DNA of 64,000 bases from CAVXHV01 sp963761445 (GTDB lineage: Bacteria; Planctomycetota; Planctomycetia; Isosphaerales; Isosphaeraceae): the NCBI GenBank assembly GCA_963761445.1, contig CAVXHV010000004.1, positions 1,116,001-1,180,000 of the forward strand, read 5' to 3'. The notes under the pieces were generated by a model. It was given only the letters and a program-made list of their open reading frames with translations, was not told the origin of the DNA and did not search any database. Shown here in pieces: positions 51,991 to 60,983 of this stretch. How positions within the stretch are numbered: position 1 is the stretch's first letter; every line of letters starts with the position of its first letter. The position numbers and the translations under genes are program-made.

Positions 51991-53758
51991 GTGCGGCAAC
52001 ATTCATCCTGTTGGGGCATGGTCCTGATCGTCGCCGCCATCGCGGCCCTCGGGGGTGAGCTTACGACCGCGATCGGCGGGCAGAAAGCTCGCGAGAACCC
52101 GAAAATCGTTCCGGCCCACGACAAGATGACCCCGTCGAAGTGCTACGCAATCGGATCTCAGCCAAGGTGGAACGCGTCAAAAAGGGCGTGCAAGATCGGG
52201 CGGCCGCCGGGCGCGATCCATCGGCCATCCTCAAGACGATGGGCGAGAAGGTCGGGCCTCTGCTCGATGCCGGCAAGGTCAGTGAAGCGGAAGCCGAGCT
52301 CGATCGCGTCCTTGCACAGCTCAGCGACGAGACCAGGTATCTGGCCTTTCAGATCTTCACGTACGGTCCCAATCCCAGACTCGCCAGCATGGGCGAGGGG
52401 AAGAACCCAATCGCGAGATTCCCGAGCAAGGCGACGCTTCGCGACTACATCGACGACATCAAACTGCGCATCGGCAACGTGGGCGACCGCCAGACCAAGC
52501 TGGCCGTGATCCTGGGGCATCTCAGCTTCGATCATGGTGACGCCGACATCATCAAATTCATCGACCTTGCGTTCAGCTTGGCCCTCGAGACCGATGTGGC
52601 CGTCGGCTTCCATATCGACGATTCGATGTTCTGGGCCACGCGCAAGGATCTATGGAGCGATCCGGCCAACGTGGAGGCCCTGGACTGGGACGGGACTCCA
52701 AGCACGGGCCGCCGTCTGGACTGGCAAACCGGGCCCGGAGCACAGCCGGACGCCGCGCCGCCCCAGATGTGTTTCAACAGCAAGGTGATCCGCCGCGAAG
52801 TGCGGCAGCGCGCCACTCTGATCGGCAAGGCCATCCAGTCGGGCGTGAATCATCTCGAGCAGCAGCACAAGCCCGAGCTGTTCGCGGGCGTGATCGCCGG
52901 ATCGGAGACCATGATCGGGCAGGATTTCAAAACAAGCAAGTATCTCGGATATCGCGCTCTCTTGAACCGTGGCTTCACTCGCGAACACCCACCGGCGGAT
53001 CTGGACCGCGAGCGCGAAAGAGTCGTCCAGGAATTCATTGATTACTGGACGGAAAGGCTCGCCGAGGCCGGTGTTTCCCCGCAAAAAATCTATTCCCACA
53101 CCGCGTTCCTCTCGCGCCTGCGCGTTCAAGATCGGCGGCGGCAAGCAGACCACGTATTCACAGCACAATCACTTTCGCGCCTCCTTCCGTGGCGTTCGGG
53201 AAGCACCATCGACCAGGCTTCTCGACCTACCCGCAGCCGGGCCTCTTCGACGACATTTACGAAGAACTGGCCAAGCACAATCAGGCGGGCTGGGCATCTT
53301 GCGAGGGGACGAACTTACAGCTCGGAAGTGGGCCCGGACAATCGGGCATGAACATGGAAACCTACCTGGCGAAGGTGTTCAACCACGGCGGCACGCTGGT
53401 CAATATCTTCTCGTGGGGAATCGGCGGCGAAGCCATGAAGAACATGAGTTTCCGCGTGGTCACCGAGGGGGAGGAAGCCCTGAAGGCGTATCGTAAGTTT
53501 CTCAAGGGCGAGCCGCTCGTCGAAGCGAAGGTGGAGGCGCTCACGCTTCTCGAGCGCCTGCCGCCCAAGATTCATAAAATCCAGAAGGAGCTGCCTGCGT
53601 GGATCCAGAAATCCGGCGACAAGGAGAAGGCCGCTCAGGCCACTGCGCTCATGCGAAAACTGGATGAACGTCTCAAAGCGAAGGATTTCGAGGCGGTCGA
53701 GAAGACCGCAGACTCCATTCTGAAGGTGATTGGTATGAGCACCACCGCTCCCGATTGA
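51991..53758 (+). CDS. Secreted protein of unknown family, possibly a glycoside-hydrolase-like barrel (three frameshifts)
   Basis: The signal peptide 'WGMVLIVAAIAALGGELTTA' is followed by a helical segment and then 'TRYLAFQIFTYGPNPRLASM'. Later 'VAVGFHIDDSMFWATRKDL' and 'LDWDGTPSTGRRLDWQTG' look like an active-site region with Asp, Trp and Tyr. 'PGLFDDIYEELAKHNQAGW' and 'TLVNIFSWGIGGEAMKNM' follow in other frames. Frame changes near 52140, 53117 and 53190 are single bases. The length is about 585 residues. The pattern fits a TIM-barrel glycosidase, but I recognise no exact family. The start is GTG at 51991, after a GGGGGA site. Confidence 0.55.
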
Positions 53759-53768
53759 TTGGCTGGGG

Positions 53769-55877
53769 TCAAGCCTTCCGGCGTCGCGGAGTAGCCGCCG
53801 ACATCGTGAGGAAAATGCCGCAGAAAACTGCCAACATGTATACGACGGCGATCGGGCCTGTCGACGATCCGGCCGAGCGCCGCACGATCGTCCCGCCGAC
53901 AATCATCAACACCAGCGCCAGAAAAAGCAGCCGCACCAAACGGTAGCTCTTCGCTCGCCCGGCTGCCATCAATCCCATTCCAATGAGCAAGCCGCACGCA
54001 AACGGTGGAACGGCCCACGCGGGATTGGCTGGCGGCATCGCGAGCGACAGGACGCCAAGGACCGCGGCTTCGATCAGTGCGCAGATCAGCACGGCGTTCC
54101 AGTTGACGGTCCGCAGCGATAAGGGGGGTGGACCGACCTGCCGGGGCTGCGGCGCGCCAGCATCGCAGAGAGGCGAAGTACGTATCGATGTGCTTCGATC
54201 GCACCCGCACCCGGCACAGCCTCGCGGTAGCAATTGACGGCGGCCGCCCAGTTATTACCGAGCAAGGCTTGGCGGATCGGCTCGAGCTGTTCTTCAGACA
54301 ATTCCCGGTTCAGCGGGCCGGAGATGCCGTAATTCATCAGACGGTAGTCTCGAATGATGATTCCCAGCGTCAGCAGGCCGGCGTAGACCAACAACCAGAT
54401 CGTGGCAAGATTGTTGCCGATCGATTCCCCTTCCCACACCGAGGCGTCGATTGTCCTCGCCAGAAGCACGACTCCGTACCCGATGAGGATCAGACTCGCG
54501 CCGAAGGCAAAGGTCCGTGTTCCCGGCCGGAGCGGTTGCAAAGGCCGGACCAGGATTTCTCCTGGGCGGTTTTCCCGCCAGGACAATCCCCGCGACTGCC
54601 GGTTTACCATGAGCAAGAGAATGAGCCCGGCAAATGCTGCGACGTAACCGATTCGACTCCACAGCATCAGTGATTCGTGACGCGGCCCGCGGACGCGGGT
54701 TAGCGTGGAAACTGATAGCCGGGCGCGCAGAAATGCGTTCTCTTCAACAAGGTAGAAAACGCCGATCGCGAGCGCGACCATGACGAGCGCCGTCACGGCA
54801 GCCAGCACTCCGGGATGGCGCCTGCGCCCAGCTCACCGTCTTGCGCATGGCGCGTCAGCCGGCCGGGCTTGAATCGGCTCGCTCTTCAAGAAGCGGTCCA
54901 GTTCCTCGGCGAGCGCCTGCGCCGACGGGTAGCGAGCCGACGGCGCCTTTTCGAGGCATTTCAAACAGATTGTTTCCAGATCGGGCGGAATGTCCGCTTT
55001 CAGCCGGCGCGGGGCGGTCGGTTCGGTCTCGAGCACCTCAAGCAGGGTGGACATCGCCGACGACGCACGGAACGGCGGTCGCCCCGTCACGAGCTCGTAG
55101 AGGATCGCGCCGAATGAGTAAACGTCGCTGGCCGGGCCGACGTCGCCGTGCCGGCCGGCCGCCTGCTCCGGCGGCATGTAGCTGGGGGTGCCCATGACCG
55201 CGCCCGACTGCGTCATTCCGCTGTCGGCTTTCATGAATTTGGCGAGTCCAAAGTCGGTGATTCTCGGCTGATCGGCCGAATCAATCAGGACGTTTTGCGG
55301 CTTCAAATCGCGATGTAGAGTGCCACGTTGGTGCGCGAAGTGGACGGCCGTGGCGATGATCTTTACGTAGCGCGCCGCACGGTGCGGTGAGAGCGGCCCG
55401 TTCTTCACGAGGGTTTCAAGGTCGCGACCCGCCACATAGTCCATGGAGAAGTAATGCTGGCCGCCGTGCTCGCCCACTTCGTGGATGGCGACGATGTTGG
55501 GATGTTGCAGATTGGCGGCCGCCTCGGCCTCGCGCAGGAACCTCGCCACTTCGTCCGGGCCGGCCAGTGCCCCGTTGCGGATCATCTTGACGGCCACATC
55601 ACGTTTGAGGCTCGTTTGCCTGGCCTTCCAGACGACACCCATTCCGCCGCGAGCTATCTCTTCGAGAAGCTCGTAGTCGCCGATATACCGGACGCGCGTT
55701 TCCGGCGTCGGGCGCACTCCCGGTTTTGGCGACGGAGTCGGGCGGAACCGTGGCCGCCGAATGGACTTCCGATTCGCCCGTGAGGGCCACGCCGAGGAGG
55801 CATGCCGGGCAGAGGCCCTTTGGGCTATCGCCGGGGACTGGCTTGCCACATTCGGGACAAACGTACGCGGTGGACAT
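53769..55877 (-). CDS. Ser/Thr protein kinase with zinc-ribbon N-terminus and multi-helix membrane domain (several frameshifts)
   Basis: The N-terminus 'AYVCPECGKPVPGDSP' with 'GLCPACLLGVAL' is a four-cysteine zinc ribbon. The kinase domain has 'EEIARGGMGVVWKARQTSL', 'HRDLKPQNVLID', 'ITDFGLAKF' and 'GTPSYMPPEQAAGRHG'. After 'LDRFLKSEPIQARPA' the frame changes near 54860-54815 and continues as membrane helices ('GVLAAVTALVMVALAIGVF' and at least six others). A segment 'EPIRQALLGNNWAAAVNCYR' recalls the L7/L12 C-terminal motif. Other changes are near 55735 and 54130. Paired with the ECF sigma gene at 56029. Confidence 0.8.
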
Positions 55878-56028
55878 GGTATCTCACCTTTCGTCGTGGA
55901 TATTCTGGTCTCCACCCCTACCAAAAGCGATCGTTACGAAAGGTTACAGCAAAAAAAGCGACAACACCGAATCTGCCCTCCGCACCGGTAAAACAATCGA
56001 AGCCATTCATCAACTGGCCTGTATGCCA

Positions 56029-56744
56029 TCAGGCGCCTAGCACCGCGAGAAGCTGGCGCAGCTCATCATCGACTTCGCCCTCTCCAACTGTCGCGGCAAT
56101 TCGGTCCCGCATCAGCTCGCGGTAGCGTCGGCGCAGGCGATGCACGGCCACCTTGACCGCGCCCTCGCTCCGCCCTAAACGGGCTGCGATCTCCGCGTAT
56201 CGCCCCGGCTCGCCGATGATCACGACCTTAAGCTCATCGAAGAGCTCAGCCTTGCGTTCGGCCTGGTATTCTTCCCGCAAAGCGTCGAGGACCTGGTCCA
56301 GAAGCGTCAGGGCCCATTGTCGCTCGAAAAGACGCTCGGGCGTCAGGTCGTGGCTCGGTTCGAGTTGATAGCGCGACTCGGCACTTGCTTGGTCAAGCGA
56401 CACGATCGAATGTTCCCCGCCACGTTTGCGGGCACGCGCTCTGTCCCAGTCGTTCGCCAGGAAATTCTTCATCGACGCCAGCAAGAAGGTGCGAAATCGC
56501 CCCAGCTCTGCACCGACACGCTCGAGCCCGCGTTTTTCGACGAGCTGCGCAAAAAACGCCTGCGTGAGGTCCTCAGCGTCGTGCGGTGCATATCCCCGGC
56601 GCCGAACGAAGGAGTAAAGCGGATACCAGTACGCTTGACAAAGCTGCGCAAGCGCGGCCCGGGCTTGCGCGGGTTCGTCTCGACCGGCGCAGAACGACCG
56701 TCCAGAGCGTCGTGGGGAAAGCCTTCGATTGGAGCGCGTTTTCC
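56029..56744 (-). CDS. ECF sigma factor of the FPTTLW type, kinase-linked (one frameshift)
   Basis: The start 'FPTTLWTVVL' is characteristic of a planctomycete ECF group that accompanies Ser/Thr kinases. Region 2 is seen in 'LCQAYWYPLYSFVRRRGYAP' and 'HDAEDLTQAFFAQLVEK', and region 4 in 'GRYAEIAARLGRSEGAVKVA' with 'VHRLRRRYRELM'. A one-base break near 56697 separates the first 15 residues from the rest. The ATG at 56744 is chosen because the family motif starts there. The kinase gene follows on the same strand after about 150 bases. Confidence 0.9.
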
Positions 56745-56818
56745 ATCGTGTCGCATCGTGGATTATTGCCGGGGCGAGTGCGTGTCGAGTCGTGGCTCGC
56801 CTCGAGGCGATTAAACAT

Positions 56819-57685
56819 CTAGTCATCCCTCGACCACCGCCGCGGCGGCGTCACCTCGAATTTGCCCGTCGGCGGGCTGAACCGCACGCCCATTTTCCAG
56901 AGCAGGTCCGGCTGGTGCTTGGCCAGCAGGTACTTCATGACGACCTCGTCCGAGGGAGGCATGCCCGGATCCTGGAAGACAACGCACAGGCTGGCGACGG
57001 CCCGGCGGGTCTTGGCGTCCCAGACTTCCAGCAAGCCATGCGGGCGCCTGGGTATGCGATAGTACTTGTCGCCGGAGAGCACCGTCAGGCAGTCGAACTG
57101 GCAAAACTCGTGGAACTCCTTGGGCTCGACCACGTTGCGCACCAGCTCGGCGGCGACCAGCTCGGGCACGCCGTCGGAATAATTCGAGGCGTCGAGCCGC
57201 ATCGGCTCGTCCTCGTTCGTCGGCTGCGGCAGGCTCTTGCCTTCAATCACACGGAAGACCTCCCAGGCCACCAGCCGGGCGTAGCCGGCTCGCAGGGCAG
57301 GGCTCGTGATGACAAGCTGAGGGAACGAGGCGGCCGCGCGCACGACCTCGGCGGCAAAGGCGGCCGCTTCGCGCTGAAGCTTCTCCATCCAGTACCGCGG
57401 CAGGCCGCCGCGGTCGCTTTCCGAGTAGCGGAACGGGCGGGGGCCGACGTCGGGAATTCGGACGTCAATCTCGCCGCCGTCGCGCTCGAGCGTGCGGAGC
57501 ACCGCGTCGTAGGCGCCCTCGCCGCGCACGAACCGCTCGGCCGCGTCGGCGTGCCGCGTGTGCTTGATCCGGACGGTGCGAAAACTGGGCCGGGCCAGAA
57601 AAATCACCTCACGCGACCGCTCGTCGTCGCGGCTGCGAGTATCCTGGACGTCGATCTCCCATCGCAGATATCCGGTGCGGATCAT
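56819..57685 (-). CDS. Hypothetical protein, second gene of a coupled pair
   Basis: Intact, 288 residues, no membrane helix. Blocks such as 'FLARPSFRTVRIKHTRH' and 'ELVRNVVEPKEFHEFCQF' do not match a family I know. The start ATG at 57685 overlaps the stop of the upstream small gene as ATGA. It lies between the ECF-kinase module and the ribosomal THX gene, all on the minus strand. Function unknown. Confidence 0.6.
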   Translation of the reverse strand: MIRTGYLRWEIDVQDTRSRDDERSREVIFLARPSFRTVRIKHTRHADAAERFVRGEGAYDAVLRTLERDGGEIDVRIPDVGPRPFRYSESDRGGLPRYWMEKLQREAAAFAAEVVRAAASFPQLVITSPALRAGYARLVAWEVFRVIEGKSLPQPTNEDEPMRLDASNYSDGVPELVAAELVRNVVEPKEFHEFCQFDCLTVLSGDKYYRIPRRPHGLLEVWDAKTRRAVASLCVVFQDPGMPPSDEVVMKYLLAKHQPDLLWKMGVRFSPPTGKFEVTPPRRWSRDD

Positions 57686-57924
57686 CTGACCGGGCGCAAC
57701 CCCCCTGAATGGCCGGAACGATCAGGATCTCGACGGCGGATTCTTCGAACCGGCGAATGGGCGAGGTTCGTCCCGGCCCGTCGACCCGGAATGCCAGGCG
57801 GCCGGAAGTGAAATGCTCCGAGAAAGCGAGCTCGGCGGCGGCGACCGTCTCGGGATGATTCTTGTCCCACTCCGCCAGCGTCAGGTCTCCATGCCCTGTC
57901 TTCAGGAGTCTGAGCTTCGCCATG
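57682..57924 (-). CDS. Small hypothetical protein, first gene of a coupled pair (frameshift in a G run)
   Basis: From the ATG at 57924 the protein reads 'LRLLKTGHGDLTLAEWDKN' and 'AAAELAFSEHF', about 80 residues. In the sequence as given the frame runs past the next start. Changing one base in the six-G run near 57705 makes it end 'IQGGLRPVR' with TGA overlapping the ATG of the next gene. The coupling supports the correction. Function unknown; 'GHGDLTLAEWD' may be a conserved core. Confidence 0.55.
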   Translation of the reverse strand, partial: HGEAQTPEDRAWRPDAGGVGQESSRDGRRRRARFLGAFHFRPPGIPGRRAGTNLAHSPVRRIRRRDPDRSGHSGGLRPVR

Positions 57925-57989
57925 AGAAGAGCACTCCTTCCCTCGCCGCTTGAGAAATTGCCTTGAACAGCTTCACCCCAAATCAATTG

Positions 57990-58102
57990 ATCGGCCGTCC
58001 CCCGCTTCTCTGGCTGGAACTGCCGGACTTTCGACCGAGAAGCCGATCATAATCGAACATCCCGATCCCGGCCACCCTGTTCGGCGCGGAAGCCGTTAAA
58101 GC
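57990..58102. other. Short intergenic stretch before the THX gene end
   Basis: About 110 bases without a supported frame. Confidence 0.4.
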
Positions 58103-58216
58103 TTACGCAGGCCCGGATTTCGCGGGCTTTGGTGCCCCCTTGGACTTGGGGCGGCGCTTGCCGAACGTGCCGCGGAAGATCTTGCCTCGCTTCGACCGCC
58201 TGTCACCTTTTCCCAT
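58103..58216 (-). CDS. 30S ribosomal protein THX
   Basis: A 37-residue protein, too short for normal gene tracks. The sequence starts 'MGKGDRRSKRGKIFRGTFGK' and continues with a basic tail ending in GPA. This matches bTHX, which begins MGKGD(K/R)xTxRGKIxRGTYGK and stabilises the head of the 30S subunit. The start codon at 58216 and stop at 58103-58105 are clear. It is divergent from the DUF1549 gene. Confidence 0.9.
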   Translation of the reverse strand: MGKGDRRSKRGKIFRGTFGKRRPKSKGAPKPAKSGPA

Positions 58217-58356
58217 CTGATTCGCTCCGAAATATCGTACTGGACGTTTTTCGTAATTCGCTTGAGTTTCGACTGTTATCCGATTAGGATGGATAAATCA
58301 CTGACGTTTGTCGTTTCCCGCACACGTCATCGCTTTCGACGGGAGGAGCTCCGAGT

Positions 58357-60909
58357 ATGGCCCGTCGCCTGCTGTTCTGCTCGAGAAGTCTCGCCCTCGG
58401 TCTGCTCGTTCTGGCCGGTTGCCAGGCAGGCAAACCTCCGGCTCCCATTCCCGTTGCCGGCAAGCCGGCCGCGGTGCAAAAGACGACCGCGCAGGCTGCT
58501 CCCGCGGTTGCGGCTGCTGCTCCGAGCGCCTCGGTGCCGAAACCGCCGCTGCAGATCACACCCGGGTCGTCAACGATAACGGCAGACGATGCCGGTTTGC
58601 AACTGCTGGCGGCGCGAAAAGAAGCTGGCGGCTCGGTTCGCGACCTGACCGGTGCCGTCAAGTGGAGCGTCGTGCCGGCGGGTCTGGCCGAGATCGAGCA
58701 GGGGGGTTATCTCCGGCCGCTGCGCGAGGGGGTGGTGGAGGTTCAGGCGGCGTTCGAGGGGCAGACAAGCTCGGCGAAGATCACGCTCGAGCCGCGATCA
58801 GGCCGTCCCTGGGATTTCGGCCACGACATCATGCCGGTCTTGAGCCGCCTGGGGTGCAACACCGGCGGCTGCCACGGCAGGGCGAGCGGGCAGAATGGGT
58901 TTCATCTCTCGATTTTCGGCTATGACTCAGAGGGCGACTTCATGGCGCTGGCCCGCGACGCAGGCCAGCGCAGGGTTTCGAGATTGGCGCCGAAAGACAG
59001 CTTGTTTCTGGCCAAGGCAACCGGTCGTGTCGCGCATGGCGGCGGTCTGCGGCTCAAAGTCGGCTCGCCCGAGTACCAGACTTTGCTCGAATGGGTCTCC
59101 GATGGCGCACCGCAAACTCGCGGCAAGCCGCGCGGTGCCCTCGTGAAGGTGACGGTCGATCCCGGCTCGGCCGTGATGGAAGAGCCGGGCCCGCGGCAAT
59201 TCCGGGTGATCGCTCATTTTGCGGACGGGCACGAGCGCGACGTGACGCGGATGGCCTCTTACAAGGTGAACGATGACTCCGCTGCGAGTGCGAGCTCGAC
59301 CGGTTGGGTCACGCTGCTGCGCCGTGCCGAGACCGACTTGATCGTTCGCTATCAGTCGCACGTGGTTGCCACGCGGCTCACGACGGTGATCAACCCCGGC
59401 TTGAGCTTCGATTTCTCCAAGCTCACCCGGCGGAACTTCGTCGACGACGAGCTGTTCAAGCGGCTCGAAACGCTCAAAGTGCCTCCGAGCCCGCCGGCGA
59501 GCGATGCGGCGTTCCTGCGCCGTGCGACACTTGACTTGACTGGCGAAGCGCCGTCGCCCGATGAAGTGCGGCACTTCCTGGCGGATACCGACGCCGAAAA
59601 ACGCACCAAGCTGGTCGACCGCCTGATCAAGACCGACGAGTTCGTGAAGTTCTGGCGAATCAAGCTGGGCGATTTGCTCCAGATCAGCTCGACGCGGCAG
59701 GGGAACGGGGCCTATCGGTACCAGGCGTGGGTCGACGCCTGCCTGAACAAGAATCGCCCGTGGGACGAGGTGGTCAAGACGCTTCTGACAGCCATCGGCG
59801 ACCCCAACGATCTCGAGAAGGGCGGGCCTGTGAATTACGCGCTCGACGCTCCGGCGGCGAACGTGCAGGCGGAGCTCACGGCCCAGCGGTTCCTGGGCCT
59901 GCGGCTGCGCTGCGCCAGTGTCACGACCACCCGTTCGATGTCTGGACGCAGGATTCTTACTACGGTCTGGCATCGTTCTTCGCCAAGGTGCAGGTCGGCG
60001 GCCGCGGCGCGCACGATGATGGGCAAGCAGTTGATCACGATCAATCCCGATGGCAAGGTCGTTCATCTGCGCACGCAGAAGCCGGTCGAGCCCACGCTGC
60101 TCGATGGCAAGCCCGTCAAGGTGGCGGCCAAGGACGATCCGCGCAAGGCGCTGGCCGAGTGGATGACCGCCCCGGACAACCCCTATTTCTCGCGAGCGAT
60201 GGCCAACTGGGTGTGGGCCCAGCTCTTCAGCAAGGGCCTGGTTGACCCGCCCGACGACATGAGCCGGGCCAACCCCCCGGTCCACCCGGAGCTGCTCGAA
60301 AAGCTTGCCAAGCACTTCGTTGCGGCCAAGTTTGATCTGCGCGACCTGATCCGCACGATCGCCACGTCCCAGACCTACGGCCTTTCCGCCGGCACCGTGC
60401 CGGGCAACGAGCGCGATATGCGGCTCTTTTCTCATCATTTACCGCGGCCGTTGACCGCACACCAGATGGCCGACGCTCTGGCCCAGGCGACGGACGTTCC
60501 CAATCGCTATCCGGGAGTCAACCCGACCCGGCGGGCGATCGAGGTGCCCGACCCCTCGTCGGCCAGCTCGATCCTGGATACGTTCGGGCGTTGCTCGCGG
60601 GCGGTTTCGTGTGGGTCAGTTCCGGCGCCGGCGCTGACGCTGCGACAGGCGCTGCTCTTGATCGGCGGCGACGTGATCGAGAGCAAGGTGTCGAGCTTGA
60701 ACGGGTATCTGTCCAGTGCCTTGAAGCTCGAGCTCGAGCCCGAAGAGCTGGTCGAAAACCTTTACTTCCGGACGGTTTGCCGGCCGCCGACGGCGGAAGA
60801 GCTGTCGCACTGGTCGGCCGAGCTCAAAAAGGCGTCGTCGCGCACCGAAGCTGCGGAAGACCTCTTCTGGGCGCTGCTCAACTCGCGAGAATTTGCCTTT
60901 AACCACTAA
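58357..60909 (+). CDS. Lipoprotein-anchored DUF1549/DUF1553 protein (two compensating frameshifts)
   Basis: Signal with lipobox 'LALGLLVLAGCQAGK'. An N-terminal Ig-like segment is followed by the cytochrome-like motif 'GCNTGGCHGRASGQNGF', then DUF1549 ('FLRRATLDLTGEAPSPDE') and DUF1553 ('NPYFSRAMANWVWAQLFSKG', 'RPLTAHQMADALAQAT'). The frame looks intact over 850 codons. However between about 59915 and 60005 the residues are wrong: the alternative frame encodes 'QCHDHPFDVWTQDSYYGLAS', the conserved part with the second CxxCH. Two single-base indels enclose it. The gene forms an operon with the DUF1501 gene. GGGAGGAG precedes the ATG. Confidence 0.92.
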   Translation: MARRLLFCSRSLALGLLVLAGCQAGKPPAPIPVAGKPAAVQKTTAQAAPAVAAAAPSASVPKPPLQITPGSSTITADDAGLQLLAARKEAGGSVRDLTGAVKWSVVPAGLAEIEQGGYLRPLREGVVEVQAAFEGQTSSAKITLEPRSGRPWDFGHDIMPVLSRLGCNTGGCHGRASGQNGFHLSIFGYDSEGDFMALARDAGQRRVSRLAPKDSLFLAKATGRVAHGGGLRLKVGSPEYQTLLEWVSDGAPQTRGKPRGALVKVTVDPGSAVMEEPGPRQFRVIAHFADGHERDVTRMASYKVNDDSAASASSTGWVTLLRRAETDLIVRYQSHVVATRLTTVINPGLSFDFSKLTRRNFVDDELFKRLETLKVPPSPPASDAAFLRRATLDLTGEAPSPDEVRHFLADTDAEKRTKLVDRLIKTDEFVKFWRIKLGDLLQISSTRQGNGAYRYQAWVDACLNKNRPWDEVVKTLLTAIGDPNDLEKGGPVNYALDAPAANVQAELTAQRFLGLRLRCASVTTTRSMSGRRILTTVWHRSSPRCRSAAAARTMMGKQLITINPDGKVVHLRTQKPVEPTLLDGKPVKVAAKDDPRKALAEWMTAPDNPYFSRAMANWVWAQLFSKGLVDPPDDMSRANPPVHPELLEKLAKHFVAAKFDLRDLIRTIATSQTYGLSAGTVPGNERDMRLFSHHLPRPLTAHQMADALAQATDVPNRYPGVNPTRRAIEVPDPSSASSILDTFGRCSRAVSCGSVPAPALTLRQALLLIGGDVIESKVSSLNGYLSSALKLELEPEELVENLYFRTVCRPPTAEELSHWSAELKKASSRTEAAEDLFWALLNSREFAFNH

Positions 60910-60983
60910 CGTTTGCATGGCACGGGGTAGGGAATTGCCCCGGGCCTCACTCAGACCTGCTTTTTACGAGAAAGGGAATCGCG

